Below, one piece after another: positions 36,741 through 45,574 of a stretch of DNA of 64,000 bases. The translations under genes were made by a program, and so were the position numbers. Location of the stretch: contig CAVVAE010000002.1 of the NCBI GenBank assembly GCA_963746185.1, positions 248,001 to 312,000 of the forward strand, written 5' to 3'. Source of the stretch: CAVVAE01 sp963746185. GTDB lineage: Bacteria; Actinomycetota; Actinomycetes; Propionibacteriales; Nocardioidaceae. A model generated the notes under the pieces. The model saw only the letters and a list, made by a program, of their open reading frames with translations, searched no databases and was not told the DNA's origin. Each line of letters starts with the position of its first letter. The first letter of the stretch is position 1.

Positions 36741-37000
36741 CCCGCTGATTGACCCTGTCGAAATCCCGCTGATTGAGCCTGTCGAAATCACCGGGCCTCG
36801 ACAAGCTCGACCGCCAACAACCCCGCCCGTCCCGCTGATTGAGCCTGTCGAAATCACCGGGTCACTTCGACAGGCTCAGTACATCGCTCGACAAGCTCGA
36901 CCGCCAACAACCCCGCCCGTCCCGCTGATTGAGCCTGTCGAAATCACCGGGTCACTTCGACAGGCTCAGTACATCGCTCGACAAGCTCGACCGCCGACGG
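36741..37000. repeat. Array of dispersed REP-like repeats with a 90-bp tandem duplication
   Basis: Several copies of gctgattgagcctgtcgaaat and its inverse fill this gap. Within it a 90-bp unit is duplicated head to tail: the segment starting acaagctcgaccgccaacaa is at 36801 and 36891, and the start of a third unit is at 36981. It lies between two convergently read minus-strand genes and ends at the kinase stop codon. Confidence 0.85.
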
Positions 37001-37002
37001 GC

Positions 37003-38758
37003 TCACGGCAGCGGCAGGACGGCATGGACCTGCCCGCCGGTGCCTTCGGTGCCGCCACTGCCAGCAGTAAGCGTGCCACCCAGTTGCGCGGCACGTTCCC
37101 GCATCGACGCGATCCCGACTCCGGTCGACCATGCACCGTTCGCCGTACCCACGTCGGTCACGTCGATCACCAGAGCCCCGGAGTCGGCTCGCAAACCAAC
37201 GGTTGCCGTGTCACAGCCACTGTGACGAGCCACGTTGGTCAGCGCCTCCATCACGATCCGGTATGCCGCCACCTCCATCGCCGCAGTCACCGTGGTGGGC
37301 AGCTCGCCGGCCTTGATCGTGACGCGCAGCGGATCACCACCAGCGGTCCTAAGCGCTACCGCTTGTTGCCGAAGTGCCGGCACCAGCCCCAGCTCATCCA
37401 GCGCCGGCGGGCGCATGGCGTAGACGAGCCGGCGGATCTCCTCGATCGCGCTGACCGTCTCGGCGCGCAGCGAAACCAGCAGCGAGTCCGTGCTGTCGGG
37501 GTCGGAGCGCAGGCTGTTACGAGCAGCGTCGGCCGTGAAGGCGATCCCTGACAACCGAGGCCCGAGCCCGTCATGAAGATCACGCCGCAGCCGTCGCCGC
37601 TCCTCCTCCAAAGCCGTGATGGTCTCCTCACGCGACCGTTGCAAGTCGGCCGCCAGACTGCTCGCGCGCAGCGTCTGAGCGAGCAGAGGCGCAACCAGAC
37701 GCAACACGTGCTCATCTCCCGCCGACAGCCTGAGATCTCCCGCACGCAGACCGACGACCAGCTCACCGTGTCGTCCGTCGCCGAGCTCGAGGACCAGCCG
37801 ACGGGTGTGGGTGACCTCGGATCCGGACGACGCCACGGGTACGTCGTCGACGGTCAAGACGGCGTACGGCAGCACCAACGCCTCCCGAATCGCCCGCAAC
37901 GCGAGCACCGGGTCGTCACCGATGCTCCCCACCACGGTCGTCGCGGCGCCGAGCGGGTCGGGCCGATGCCCGAACAGCAGTTCGTCGACGACACCGCGAA
38001 GCATGACCTGTAGCGGGTGGAACGCCACCGCCGCGAGCAGACCGATCACCGCCATCACCCCGACGATCGGCGTCGAACCGCTGAGGATCTCGATCAGAGA
38101 CTCAATCGAGATGAAGATGGCAGACGTACACACCGCCGGCGAAGGCGAACACCACACTGTGCACGACCAGACCGCGAACGTCGACGACCTCCGGCCGGTC
38201 CACTCCGACGTACATCGCGGGCCCGACCAGCGCGAAGACCGCAACCGCCACCACCACTCCGCTGGTCGAGGGAGCCGCGAATGACGCCAGGCCCGCCGCC
38301 AGGCCCGGGACTCCGACACCGAGAGCCATCCACGTCAAGGCCCACCGGTCACTGCCAGAGCTGCGTTCAATGCGCCACCAGGTGTGGGCGATCAGGACCA
38401 TCCCGATGACCAGCCCCATCGTGGCCACCGCGTCCACGTCTGACCACTGCGCCACGGTCAGTACTCCGGCACCGGCGATCGTCGCCAGCGCGACGAAGTC
38501 GACCGGATGACGCCAGTCCAGCCGCGGGTACGCCGTGAGGGCGAGGGGTAACACGAGGGCCGCCGCCATCGTCAGTCCGAACTTCGCCGCGTCTGAGTGA
38601 TCGGTGGCATCGGCGACTGCGCTGGCCACAGTCAAGGCGCCTCCGACGACCAACAAGGAGCCGGACAGCCAGACCCGGCGAACCATGAGGAGCGCACCGC
38701 CGCCCGCCAACGACAGTCCGGCGGCCGCCAGCGCAACCAGAGCGGCGTCGGCGATCAC
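37003..38758 (-). pseudogene. Membrane-bound sensor histidine kinase, split by a one-base frameshift
   Basis: Two frames make one protein. From 38758 to 38102 it encodes about 210 residues with some six to seven membrane segments; from about 38121 to 37003 the next frame carries the last membrane part (VMAVIGLLAAVAFHPLQ), a helical linker and the HisKA_3 box EEERRRLRRDLHDGLGPRLSG with phospho-acceptor His. An ATP-binding domain (ALTNVARHS, VGIASMRERAAQLGG) follows. Removing one base near 38122 joins them as ...GGVYV-AIFISIE... in one frame. Both halves are intact, so an assembly error is as likely as a real mutation. The start overlaps the response regulator stop (GTGA), so the pair is one operon. 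Confidence 0.8.
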
Positions 38759-39402
38759 GGCGACTGACCCAGCCCACCCTCGCGCGCCCGGATGATCGCT
38801 TCCGTGCGGTCGGCGACCTCGAGCTTGGCGAAGACGTTGGTGAGGTGGTTGCTGACCGTCTTGGGTGACAGGAACAGCGCCTCGGCGATGGCGGCGGTAC
38901 GACGCCCGGACGCCAGTAGGTCGAGGATCTCGCGCTCTCGCGTGGTGAGCTGGGGGAACGGCTCGGCGGCAGGAACCGGAGGCGCCGCGAAGTAGTCGAG
39001 CACCCGACCTGCAATGCCAGGCCCGAAGATCACCTGCCCGGCCACCACCGCATGGATGGCGCCGACGATTTCGGTCTGCTCAGCGCCCTTGAGGAGGTAG
39101 CCGCGAGCGCCGGCTTGCATGGCGGTCAGCACGGTGGCGTCATCGTCGTACATGGTCAGCATGAGTACGGCGGTCTCGGGCGTGGTCTCGCGGATGCGTC
39201 TGGTCGCCTCGACACCGCCGAGGCCTGGCATCCGCACGTCCATGAGTACGACGTCGGGGCGCAGCAGCTGCACCTCGCGGACGGCAGCCTCACCGTCGGC
39301 GGCTTCACCCACCACCTCGAGTCCGTCGATCGTGCCGATCAGGGCGCGCAGGCCGCCACGGACGACCGGGTGGTCGTCGGCGAGCACGATCCGCACCGTC
39401 AT
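38755..39402 (-). CDS. NarL-family response regulator
   Basis: About 215 residues: receiver with LADDHPVVRGGL and phospho-acceptor VLMDVRMPGLGG, then LuxR-type helix-turn-helix (LTTREREILDLLASGRRT, LSPKTVSNHLTNVFAKLEV). It is the partner of the membrane kinase encoded immediately downstream with 4-nt overlap. I chose ATG 39402 (MTVRIVLADD), the usual N-terminus, though ATG 39414 is also possible; neither has a well-placed ribosome site. The small membrane protein genes at 39560 and 39946 are divergent and may be its targets. Confidence 0.87.
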   Translation of the reverse strand: MTVRIVLADDHPVVRGGLRALIGTIDGLEVVGEAADGEAAVREVQLLRPDVVLMDVRMPGLGGVEATRRIRETTPETAVLMLTMYDDDATVLTAMQAGARGYLLKGAEQTEIVGAIHAVVAGQVIFGPGIAGRVLDYFAAPPVPAAEPFPQLTTREREILDLLASGRRTAAIAEALFLSPKTVSNHLTNVFAKLEVADRTEAIIRAREGGLGQSP

Positions 39403-39559
39403 GTCCTCAATCATGGGGGTTACGGGTCCCCACTGACCCGGGAACTTCTTCCCTCTCAGCCGTGAAAAGGCGGGAAGATGGACAGGCACCCCGGATCTGT
39501 TCGCGGGAACCGCGCCGGCGACACGGTGGAGTCATCCACTTCCGAACAAAGGAATCACC

Positions 39560-39934
39560 ATGAGTCACACAACTACCCGACAGAAGGTCGGGCTTGTCAT
39601 CGCCGGCGTGCTGAGTCTCGCCAACATCCCGAGCGCTTTCTTCCCTGCCCCTGAAGGCGAGACCGGACCGCCGATGGCGATCCTCGTACTCGGCAGCATT
39701 CTCGGAGTCATCGGACTGGTCGCCGTCGTCATCGCCTGGCGCACCGGGAACCGGGCTGCGATCCGAGTCGCGGCCGGCGCCCTGATCATCAACCTGCTCG
39801 CGTCGTTGCCGGCGTTCTTCGTCGACGTGCCGGCGGGGATCAAGCTGCTGGTCGGCGTCAGCGTCCTAATCACGGTGCTTGCGGTCGGCTTGATGTTCTC
39901 GCCGTCCCGCCAGTCCGTGCCGGTCATGGACTGA
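39560..39934 (+). CDS. Small four-helix membrane protein
   Basis: 124 residues with four hydrophobic segments (VGLVIAGVLSLANIPSAFF, MAILVLGSILGVIGLVAVVI, VAAGALIINLLASLPAFF, LLVGVSVLITVLAVGLMF). A good ribosome site (AAAGGAA) precedes ATG 39560. The family is unrecognised. It is divergent from the two-component system at 37.0-39.4 kb and could be regulated by it, as often seen for small membrane proteins next to NarL-type systems. Confidence 0.75.
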   Translation: MSHTTTRQKVGLVIAGVLSLANIPSAFFPAPEGETGPPMAILVLGSILGVIGLVAVVIAWRTGNRAAIRVAAGALIINLLASLPAFFVDVPAGIKLLVGVSVLITVLAVGLMFSPSRQSVPVMD

Positions 39935-39945
39935 GGTGGGCCTCG

Positions 39946-40257
39946 ATGATTGCTGTGATCACGCTGCTGGCGGCGTTCCCGCTCGGCTACTTCCTGCGCT
40001 CCGTGTTGGCGGCCAACACGGCGTACGCCATCGCCTACCTCTGGGCGTTCATGTTCCAGACGCTGTACCTGTTGCTCGACTCGCTGGGTGGCGGTGCGAA
40101 TCCGGCGTTCGAGGCTGGCGAGTTCCCGACGTCGTACGGCGTCGTCACGCTGGCGATCTTCCTGGCCGGCTTCGGTCTGGTGAGTCTCGGCCACTGGGTC
40201 AAGGCGCGCCGTCGTCAGGCCATCACCGTCCACCAGGTGGCTGCCAACGTCAGCTGA
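39946..40257 (+). CDS. Small membrane protein
   Basis: 103 residues with three hydrophobic segments (VITLLAAFPLGYFLRSVL, AYAIAYLWAFMFQTLYLLL, VTLAIFLAGFGLVSLGHWV) and a basic cytoplasmic tail. GAGGTGGG lies upstream of ATG 39946, only 11 nt after the previous stop, so it is co-transcribed with the 39560 gene. Function unknown. Confidence 0.72.
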   Translation: MIAVITLLAAFPLGYFLRSVLAANTAYAIAYLWAFMFQTLYLLLDSLGGGANPAFEAGEFPTSYGVVTLAIFLAGFGLVSLGHWVKARRRQAITVHQVAANVS

Positions 40258-40282
40258 CGCCCCCTCCCCTCTCGCTCCCCGC

Positions 40283-40337
40283 AAATGCGGGAAAGTGCAG
40301 GTCGACACCCCGTCGAGCCCTGCACTTTCCCGCATTT
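40283..40337. terminator. Long perfect inverted repeat, terminator or REP element
   Basis: Arms of 19 bp (40283-40301 aaatgcgggaaagtgcagg and its exact complement at 40319-40337) enclose a 17-nt loop that itself can pair (tcgac/gtcga). It sits 26 nt after the membrane-protein operon and 19 nt before the convergent SnoaL-like gene stop, fitting a bidirectional terminator. Its length is unusual and it may be a genome-wide repeat. Confidence 0.7.
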
Positions 40338-40355
40338 CCTGGATGACTCGAGCCT

Positions 40356-40772
40356 TCAGCCCGGGAGCTCGATGTGTCCGAGTTGGCCGAGCATGCTCGC
40401 CTGGTCATAGATGATCTCGCCAGACGTGCACTGGCCAGCTCCATCGAAGTGCAGCACCTCCCACAACGGGATGTCCATCATCCGCTGTGTCGCCTGGAAC
40501 GGCCCCAACGGGCCGTCGTTGTGGCCCGTCCCGCGGAACCTTGCCAGCGAGTAGTTCGGGCCGTCGAGATACTCGACCGTGCCGACCTTGGCGTCCGAGA
40601 AGGCCGTCGTCCACTCCCGCAGCCAGTCCTTGAACTCGTCGCGGTTCTTCATCGTCATGCTCCGCGCCATGTCTTCGTACACGATGTCCTCGATCACGTG
40701 CGCGTCCATGCCGTCGAAGTCTCGGCGGTTGAACATGTCATGCAACGTCCGGTGCGTGTCACTGTGTCCCAT
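40356..40772 (-). CDS. SnoaL-like (NTF2-fold) protein
   Basis: 138 residues: MGHSDTHRTLHDMFNRRDFDGMDAH start, then VYEDMARSMTMKNRDEFKDWL and a beta-rich end (LWEVLHFDGAGQCTSGEIIYDQASML). The small cone-shaped fold includes ester cyclases and polyketide cyclases, but most stand-alone members have no known reaction. ATG 40772 has GGAGG 7 nt upstream; the longer frame lacks homology. Confidence 0.8.
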   Translation of the reverse strand: MGHSDTHRTLHDMFNRRDFDGMDAHVIEDIVYEDMARSMTMKNRDEFKDWLREWTTAFSDAKVGTVEYLDGPNYSLARFRGTGHNDGPLGPFQATQRMMDIPLWEVLHFDGAGQCTSGEIIYDQASMLGQLGHIELPG

Positions 40773-40859
40773 CAGGCACCTCCGCCCTACGAATGGCCCC
40801 CGTCGCTGTGGAGTGAACACCTGGGCGGGGACGCTGTCCACTGTGATTTCCGGGCTCCC

Positions 40860-41182
40860 CTCGCCGGTCGAGCGGGTCTCCCCGGCGGTCGAGCTTGTCG
40901 AGACCCGGTGGTCCCCCTCGGCGGTCGAGCTCGTCGAGACCCAGTGGTCCCCTCGGCGGTCGAGCGAATCCCTCGACGGTCGAGCTTGTCGAGACCCAGG
41001 GATTTCGACAGGCTCAATCGTCGGGCTCCGGTGATTTCGACAGGCTCAATCGTCGGGCTCCGGTGATTTCGACAGGCTCAATCGTCGGGCTCCGGTGATT
41101 TCGACAGGCTCAATCGGCGGGCTCCGGTGATTTCGACAGGCTCAATCAGCGGGCTCCGGTGATTTCGACAGGCTCAATCATC
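40860..41182. repeat. Repeat array with six 32-bp tandem copies
   Basis: Two to three variants of cggtcgagcttgtcgagacc come first, then a tandem run with a 32-bp period: gatttcgacaggctcaatc starts at 41001, 41033, 41065, 41097, 41129 and 41161. Copies differ only at the base pair after caatc (g/a, t/g/a). It has the same core as the arrays at 1.3, 36.7, 47.2 and 54.1 kb. Confidence 0.9.
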
Positions 41183-41268
41183 GGGTGGTGATTCCGGAAG
41201 GTTTGAGGGGGTGCGGTCGTTGAACCTCTTACCGGAAGTCCTTCATCCTCGAGGTTGGGGCGGATCGC

Positions 41269-41821
41269 ATGAACACCACCAGCACGAACGCGGCACTGAC
41301 AACGAAGCGGCTCGAGCTCGGCCCTTGGCAGGCCGACGACGCTGCGGCCGCCCTGACCATCTTCGGCAGCGACGAAGTCTCTCGCTGGCTGACCCCGGCG
41401 CTGGGACCCGTCGCTGACGAGTCCACGATGCGGGAGATCATCGCGAACTGGGCGGTGAACGATCGCGACGCGTTGACACCAGTCGGGCACTGGACCGTCA
41501 AACGGCGAGAAGACGGCCTGCTGGTCGGGTCGATCACGTTGAGACGGATGCCGCCGTACGAGGAAGACCTCGAGCTGGCCTGGCAGTTCGCCCCGGAGCA
41601 CTGGGGCAACGGCTACGCGACCGAGGCGGCTCATGCGGTCGCGACCTGGGCGTTCGAGATGTCAGCGCACGAGTTGTTCGCGGTGATGCGGCCGGCGAAC
41701 GTGCGGGCCGCCAAGCTCGCCCAGCGGCTGGGCATGCAGTGGGTTGGCGAGACCGGACAAGTACTACGACATGGAACTCAACGTCTACCGCCTTCAGCCG
41801 CCAGACCTGATCACACCCTGA
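41269..41821 (+). pseudogene. GNAT-family N-acetyltransferase with C-terminal frameshift
   Basis: The first about 162 residues follow the RimJ-like GNAT fold: TKRLELGPWQADDA, SRWLTPALG, acetyl-CoA loop QFAPEHWGNGYATEAAHAV and NVRAAKLAQRLGMQWVGET. In the open frame the tail then becomes unrelated. Dropping one G at 41755-41756 restores the expected ending DKYYDMELNVYRL and a stop at 41819-41821; without the correction the frame runs to 41832. The correction makes a normal GNAT of about 183 residues. It may be an assembly error. Acetyl acceptor unknown. Confidence 0.75.
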
Positions 41822-41849
41822 GCTCGTCCTGAGAACGCGACGCCGACGG

Positions 41850-42284
41850 TTAATCGAGCGACTCCACCCATTCAGCCCGCCAGGCGGGTGCCTCCGACTT
41901 CTGCGTGTAGTAGCGAGTATCGCGAATGATCGATCCATCTGTTTCAAGCTCCAGGATGGCCACCAGGTGCCACACGTCCCCGGCATAGTCGTTCGTTCCC
42001 TCGACGACCCAGACTTGCCCGGACCCAAACACTCTGCGCAAGGTAATGGAGGGGGGCACCGGAAAGGCTTCTTGCATCGCACGCATGGCGTCACGTCCAC
42101 GGATCCGCTCGCCCGACTGGGGCATCTCCATCACGTATTCCTCGTGGCGAAGCCGGTACTCCGACTCCGGAGAGAGTCCCTCCCCTGTCAGCCCGAACAA
42201 CTTCTCGATGCCTTCGCGCATCGCCGCCGAATCGTCGTGGGCGATCGCCTGCAGGAATAGTTCGCGTACATCCGAGTCGCTCAT
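41850..42284 (-). CDS. SnoaL-like (NTF2-fold) protein
   Basis: 144 residues: SDSDVRELFLQAIAHDDSAA start, EYVMEMPQSGERIRGRDAMRAMQ and a beta sheet end (VWHLVAILELETDGSIIRDTRYY). It is similar in kind to the protein at 40356 though not obviously a duplicate. AAGGAG lies 6 nt before ATG 42284. No catalytic residues can be assigned with confidence. It is 59 nt downstream of the frd operon on the same strand. Confidence 0.8.
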   Translation of the reverse strand: MSDSDVRELFLQAIAHDDSAAMREGIEKLFGLTGEGLSPESEYRLRHEEYVMEMPQSGERIRGRDAMRAMQEAFPVPPSITLRRVFGSGQVWVVEGTNDYAGDVWHLVAILELETDGSIIRDTRYYTQKSEAPAWRAEWVESLD

Positions 42285-42342
42285 GTTCTTCTCCTTGCCG
42301 TCGGTGTAACCCGGTCGTGCGATCGCCGTCAACTGGCCCGGC

Positions 42343-42684
42343 TCAGAGGAGGACGCCGACTGCCACGAGCGCAATGACGGCGGCGCCGCCATAGCAGAGC
42401 ACGGCGGTGGCCTTTCTCGACTTGATCTGGAGACCGTCGTACAGCGTGAAGCGGAAGCGGTGCGCGCTGTGGATCAGCAGCATCACGAACAGCCCGAGCA
42501 AGAAGAGGATGGTCAGCGGGTTGCGGACCACGGCGTGCAGGTGGTCGTAGTCCGGCGGGTCCAACCAGCCCAGCGGGTAGGCCAGCCCGAACAGGAAGGC
42601 CAGCATCGGCAGGAAGATCGCGGCCATCACGCCACCACCGCTGAAGGCGAGCCAGACGAAAGGTTCGACGCGTCGCTTGATCAT
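42343..42684 (-). CDS. frdD: Fumarate reductase membrane subunit D
   Basis: 113 residues with three membrane helices (PFVWLAFSGGGVMAAIFLPM, LTILFLLGLFVMLLIH, ATAVLCYGGAAVIALVAVGV). The start MIKRRVEPFVWLAFSGGG is characteristic of FrdD. It anchors the FrdAB catalytic part to the membrane and helps quinone binding. ATG 42684 overlaps the frdC stop by 4 nt. Because frdC has a one-base shift, the raw frame runs through from frdC into this gene; that joined frame is not a true fusion. Confidence 0.85.
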   Translation of the reverse strand: MIKRRVEPFVWLAFSGGGVMAAIFLPMLAFLFGLAYPLGWLDPPDYDHLHAVVRNPLTILFLLGLFVMLLIHSAHRFRFTLYDGLQIKSRKATAVLCYGGAAVIALVAVGVLL

Positions 42685-43071
42685 CCGGTCACCAGCCAGT
42701 AGATGAACGCGGAGACGACCGCGAGGCCGGCGTACTGCGACGCGACCACCATCAGGGCAGGCACGGGACGGCCGCGCGAGCCGGGCGTCCATCGCCTTCG
42801 GTGTCAGGCTGAACCAGGTGACCGTGTGCAGCACCACGAAGGCGAAGGCGATCACGTTGAGGACGATCACGGCCGGGTTCTCGGCGAAGTCGAGGAAGTC
42901 CTCATACGCTCCCTCGCCTCGCCCGACGGCGGCCACCAGGATCAGCAGGAAGACGACCCACCAGGCCACGAAGATGCTGCTCAGCTCGCGCATCACGAAG
43001 AGGAAGTACGACGGCTTCTTGACCCACCAGAACGTCTTCATGGGCCACTTGTAGGTGCGCAGGTCGCTCAT
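42681..43071 (-). pseudogene. frdC: Fumarate reductase membrane subunit C, one-base frameshift
   Basis: The N-terminal 95 residues are a normal FrdC (TYKWPMKTFWWVKKPSYFLF, MRELSSIFVAWW, VLHTVTWFSLTPKAMDARL). An extra base at about 42774-42778 then shifts the frame. Removing it gives RGRPVPALMVVASQYAGL, a third helix, and a TGA at 42681-42683 that overlaps the frdD start exactly as expected. The gene is thus complete but for one base, in an essential-looking operon, which argues for an assembly error. ATG 43071 overlaps the frdB stop. Confidence 0.8.
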
Positions 43072-43817
43072 TTCGCTCTGGCACCTTTCGGCATCAGCAG
43101 CGCCTTCACCGACTCCTGTGCCGCCTTCAGCTTGTAGCGCTGGATGGCGCCCGCAGGGTCCACGTCCTTCGGGCACACCTTCGTGCACTCGCCGACGAAC
43201 GTGCAGCCGTAGACGCCCTCGTGCTCGATCAGCACGTTGAGGCGTTGGGGCTCCCCGTGGTCGCGGGAGTCGAGGTCATAGCGCTCTGCGAGAGCGATCG
43301 CCGCCGGTCCCATGAACTCAGGGTCGAGGCCGTAGACCGGGCAGGCGGCGTAACAGAGCATGCAGTTGATGCACATGCTGAACTGCTTGAACACGTCGAG
43401 CTCGTCCGGCGTCTGCAGGTACTCGCCGTCATCGACCGACTGCTCCTCGTCTCGGATGATCCACGGCTTGACCTGTGGCAGCTTGCGCATGAAATCGCTC
43501 ATGTCGATGACGAGATCGCGGATGACGGGGAAGTTGGAGAGCGGCTCGACGCGGATCGGGCCGGGCGCGCAGTCGACCAGGAACGTGCCGCACGTCAGCC
43601 GGGGTTCGCCGTTGACATTCATCCCGCAGCTGCCGCAGATACCCATCCGGCACGACCAGCGGTACGACAGGGTCGGGTCGGTCTCGTTCTTGATGTGGTT
43701 GAGCCCGTCGAGGATCGACCAGTCCTCGCGCAGGGGTACGTCGTACTCCTGGATCTGCGGCTCCGAGTCGCTCTCCGGCCGGTACCGCGACACCTGAAGG
43801 CTGATGCTGTCCGCCAT
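43068..43817 (-). CDS. frdB: Fumarate reductase/succinate dehydrogenase iron-sulfur subunit
   Basis: 249 residues. The [2Fe-2S] ferredoxin motif CRMGICGSCGMNVNG with a later Cys (LTCGTF) is at about 57-80; the [4Fe-4S] and [3Fe-4S] sites are in CINCMLCYAACPV and CTFVGECTKVCPKDVDP. It passes electrons between the FAD subunit and the quinone site. ATG 43817 is two bases after the frdA stop, and the raw frame upstream of it belongs to frdA's opposite reading. Operon order is small gene-frdA-frdB-frdC-frdD. Confidence 0.93.
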   Translation of the reverse strand: MADSISLQVSRYRPESDSEPQIQEYDVPLREDWSILDGLNHIKNETDPTLSYRWSCRMGICGSCGMNVNGEPRLTCGTFLVDCAPGPIRVEPLSNFPVIRDLVIDMSDFMRKLPQVKPWIIRDEEQSVDDGEYLQTPDELDVFKQFSMCINCMLCYAACPVYGLDPEFMGPAAIALAERYDLDSRDHGEPQRLNVLIEHEGVYGCTFVGECTKVCPKDVDPAGAIQRYKLKAAQESVKALLMPKGARAK

Positions 43818-43819
43818 GT

Positions 43820-45574
43820 CTACCTCCCGTAGGTCCGCTCGCCTGGTGGCCACCGCGTGATCGTCACCGGTAGCCGCTCGACTCTCGATGTCCCGTCGTC
43901 GTTGCGGTTGACCAGCAGGTGGTTGAGGAATTTCTCGTCGTCGCGGGCCGGGAAGTCCGTGCGCTGATGGGCCCCGCGGGACTCCTCTCGCTGCAGCCCG
44001 GACTGCAGGATGCACTCGGCGATGTCGAGCATGTTCGCCAGCTCCAGTGCCGCGACCAGCTCGGTGTTGAACGACCGGCTCGTGTCAGCCACGCCGACGT
44101 TGTCCATCCGTTGTTGCAGCTCGGCCAGAGTGTCGAGACCCTTGGCCATCGAGGGCCCAGTGCGGAAGATCCCCGCGCTGTCCTCCATGGTCGTCTGCAT
44201 CTCGTCGCGGATCGCGGCGGCCCGCTCGCTCCCCGCCTCCTTGCCGAGCAGGTCGCGCTCGAGCCGGCGTACCTCGTCGGCGGCCTGGCTGGTGATCGCA
44301 GCAGGAGCGTCGCCGGCGCTTCCGGCGTACTCCGCGGCCGCCCGGCCCGCCCTGGCGCCGAACACCAAGCACTCGGGCAACGAGTTCGAGCCGAGCCGGT
44401 TCGCGCCGTTGATGCTCACGCACGCGGTCTCGCCGGCGGCGAACAACCCCGCGATGGGCGTCGCGCCGTCGATGTCGGTGTGGACGCCGCCCATCATGTA
44501 GTGGATGACGGGCCGGACCGGGATCAGCTCGGTCACCGGGTCGATGCGTTCGTAGGACCGGCACAGCTCGCGCACCATGGGGAGCTTGGCCTCGATCATC
44601 TTCTCGCCGAGATGGCGGAGGTCGAGGTGGACGATCGGTCCGTACGGCGATTCGGTGGTGCGGCCCTTCTCGACTTCATGCACGAACGCCTGCGACAGCC
44701 GGTCGCGCGGACCGAGCTCCATGCTCCGCATGACGGGTGTCGGTGAGGGCGTGCCCAGGTCGTAGTCCTGCAGGTAGCGGTAGCCGTCCTTGTTCACGAG
44801 CCAGCCGCCTTCGGCCCGGGTCGCCTCGGTGATCAGGATGCCGGTGAACGGCAGGCCGGTCGGGTGGTACTGGACGAACTCCATGTCCTTCAGCGGCGCG
44901 CCGGCACGGTAGGCCAGCGACATGCCGTCGCCGGTGTTGATGTTGGCGTTCGTGGTGAACGGGAAGACCTTGCCGCAGCCGCCGGTGGCGAGGATGACGG
45001 ACTTCGCAGCGATCGTGTGGATCTTGCCGGTGAGCAGCTCGATCGCGACCACGCCGTGCACCCGGCCGTCGTCCACGAGCAGCTTGGTGACGAAGCCTTC
45101 GTCGTACCGGGTCAGCCGGTTGTACTTCAGCGACGTCTGGAACAGCGCGTGCAACATGTGGAAGCCGGTCTTGTCGGCGGCGAACCACGTGCGCATGTTC
45201 TTCATGCCGCCGAAGGCACGGACGGCGACGTGCCCGTCAGGTTGCCGGCTCCACGGACAGCCCCAGTGCTCGAGCTGAAGCAACTCGCGCGGTGCCTGTT
45301 CGACGAAGTACTCGATGGCGTCCTGGTCGCCGAGCCAGTCGCTGCCCGAGATGGTGTCGTAGATGTGCTCCTCGATCGTGTCGTCGTCGGCGATGACTCC
45401 GGCGGCGCCTCCCTCAGCAGACACGGTGTGACTGCGCATCGGGTAGACCTTGGAGATGACGGCCACGTCGAGGTTCGGGTTGGTCTCGGCGATGGCGATT
45501 GCGGCGCGCAGACCGGCGGCGCCACCGCCGACCAGGAGCACGTCGTGTGCGGCGGCGACCTCGCCGTCAGCCAC
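43820..45574 (-). CDS. frdA: Fumarate reductase/succinate dehydrogenase flavoprotein subunit
   Basis: 584 residues. FAD-binding GGGAAGLRAAIAIAE, covalent-FAD motif SHTVSAEGG (His), catalytic-site segments QYHPTGLP and RPVIHYMMGGVHTD, and the capping-domain end GSNSLPECLVFGARAG. The FrdC/FrdD-type anchors mark it as the fumarate-reductase-type complex, which can also work as succinate dehydrogenase. The first eight bases overlap a small upstream gene. Complete, no frameshift. Confidence 0.93.
   Translation of the reverse strand: MADGEVAAAHDVLLVGGGAAGLRAAIAIAETNPNLDVAVISKVYPMRSHTVSAEGGAAGVIADDDTIEEHIYDTISGSDWLGDQDAIEYFVEQAPRELLQLEHWGCPWSRQPDGHVAVRAFGGMKNMRTWFAADKTGFHMLHALFQTSLKYNRLTRYDEGFVTKLLVDDGRVHGVVAIELLTGKIHTIAAKSVILATGGCGKVFPFTTNANINTGDGMSLAYRAGAPLKDMEFVQYHPTGLPFTGILITEATRAEGGWLVNKDGYRYLQDYDLGTPSPTPVMRSMELGPRDRLSQAFVHEVEKGRTTESPYGPIVHLDLRHLGEKMIEAKLPMVRELCRSYERIDPVTELIPVRPVIHYMMGGVHTDIDGATPIAGLFAAGETACVSINGANRLGSNSLPECLVFGARAGRAAAEYAGSAGDAPAAITSQAADEVRRLERDLLGKEAGSERAAAIRDEMQTTMEDSAGIFRTGPSMAKGLDTLAELQQRMDNVGVADTSRSFNTELVAALELANMLDIAECILQSGLQREESRGAHQRTDFPARDDEKFLNHLLVNRNDDGTSRVERLPVTITRWPPGERTYGR

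Noticed and set aside
41001..41182. CRISPR-like array (regular 32-bp period)
   Set aside because: The units abut each other with no unique spacers and match a dispersed intergenic repeat; no cas genes are near.
42343..43188. FrdC-FrdD fusion protein
   Set aside because: The join is an out-of-frame stretch produced by one extra base; corrected frames give two normal overlapping genes.
43919..44746. Long plus-strand frame opposite frdA
   Set aside because: Antisense shadow of a well-conserved gene; composition is biased and no motif is seen.
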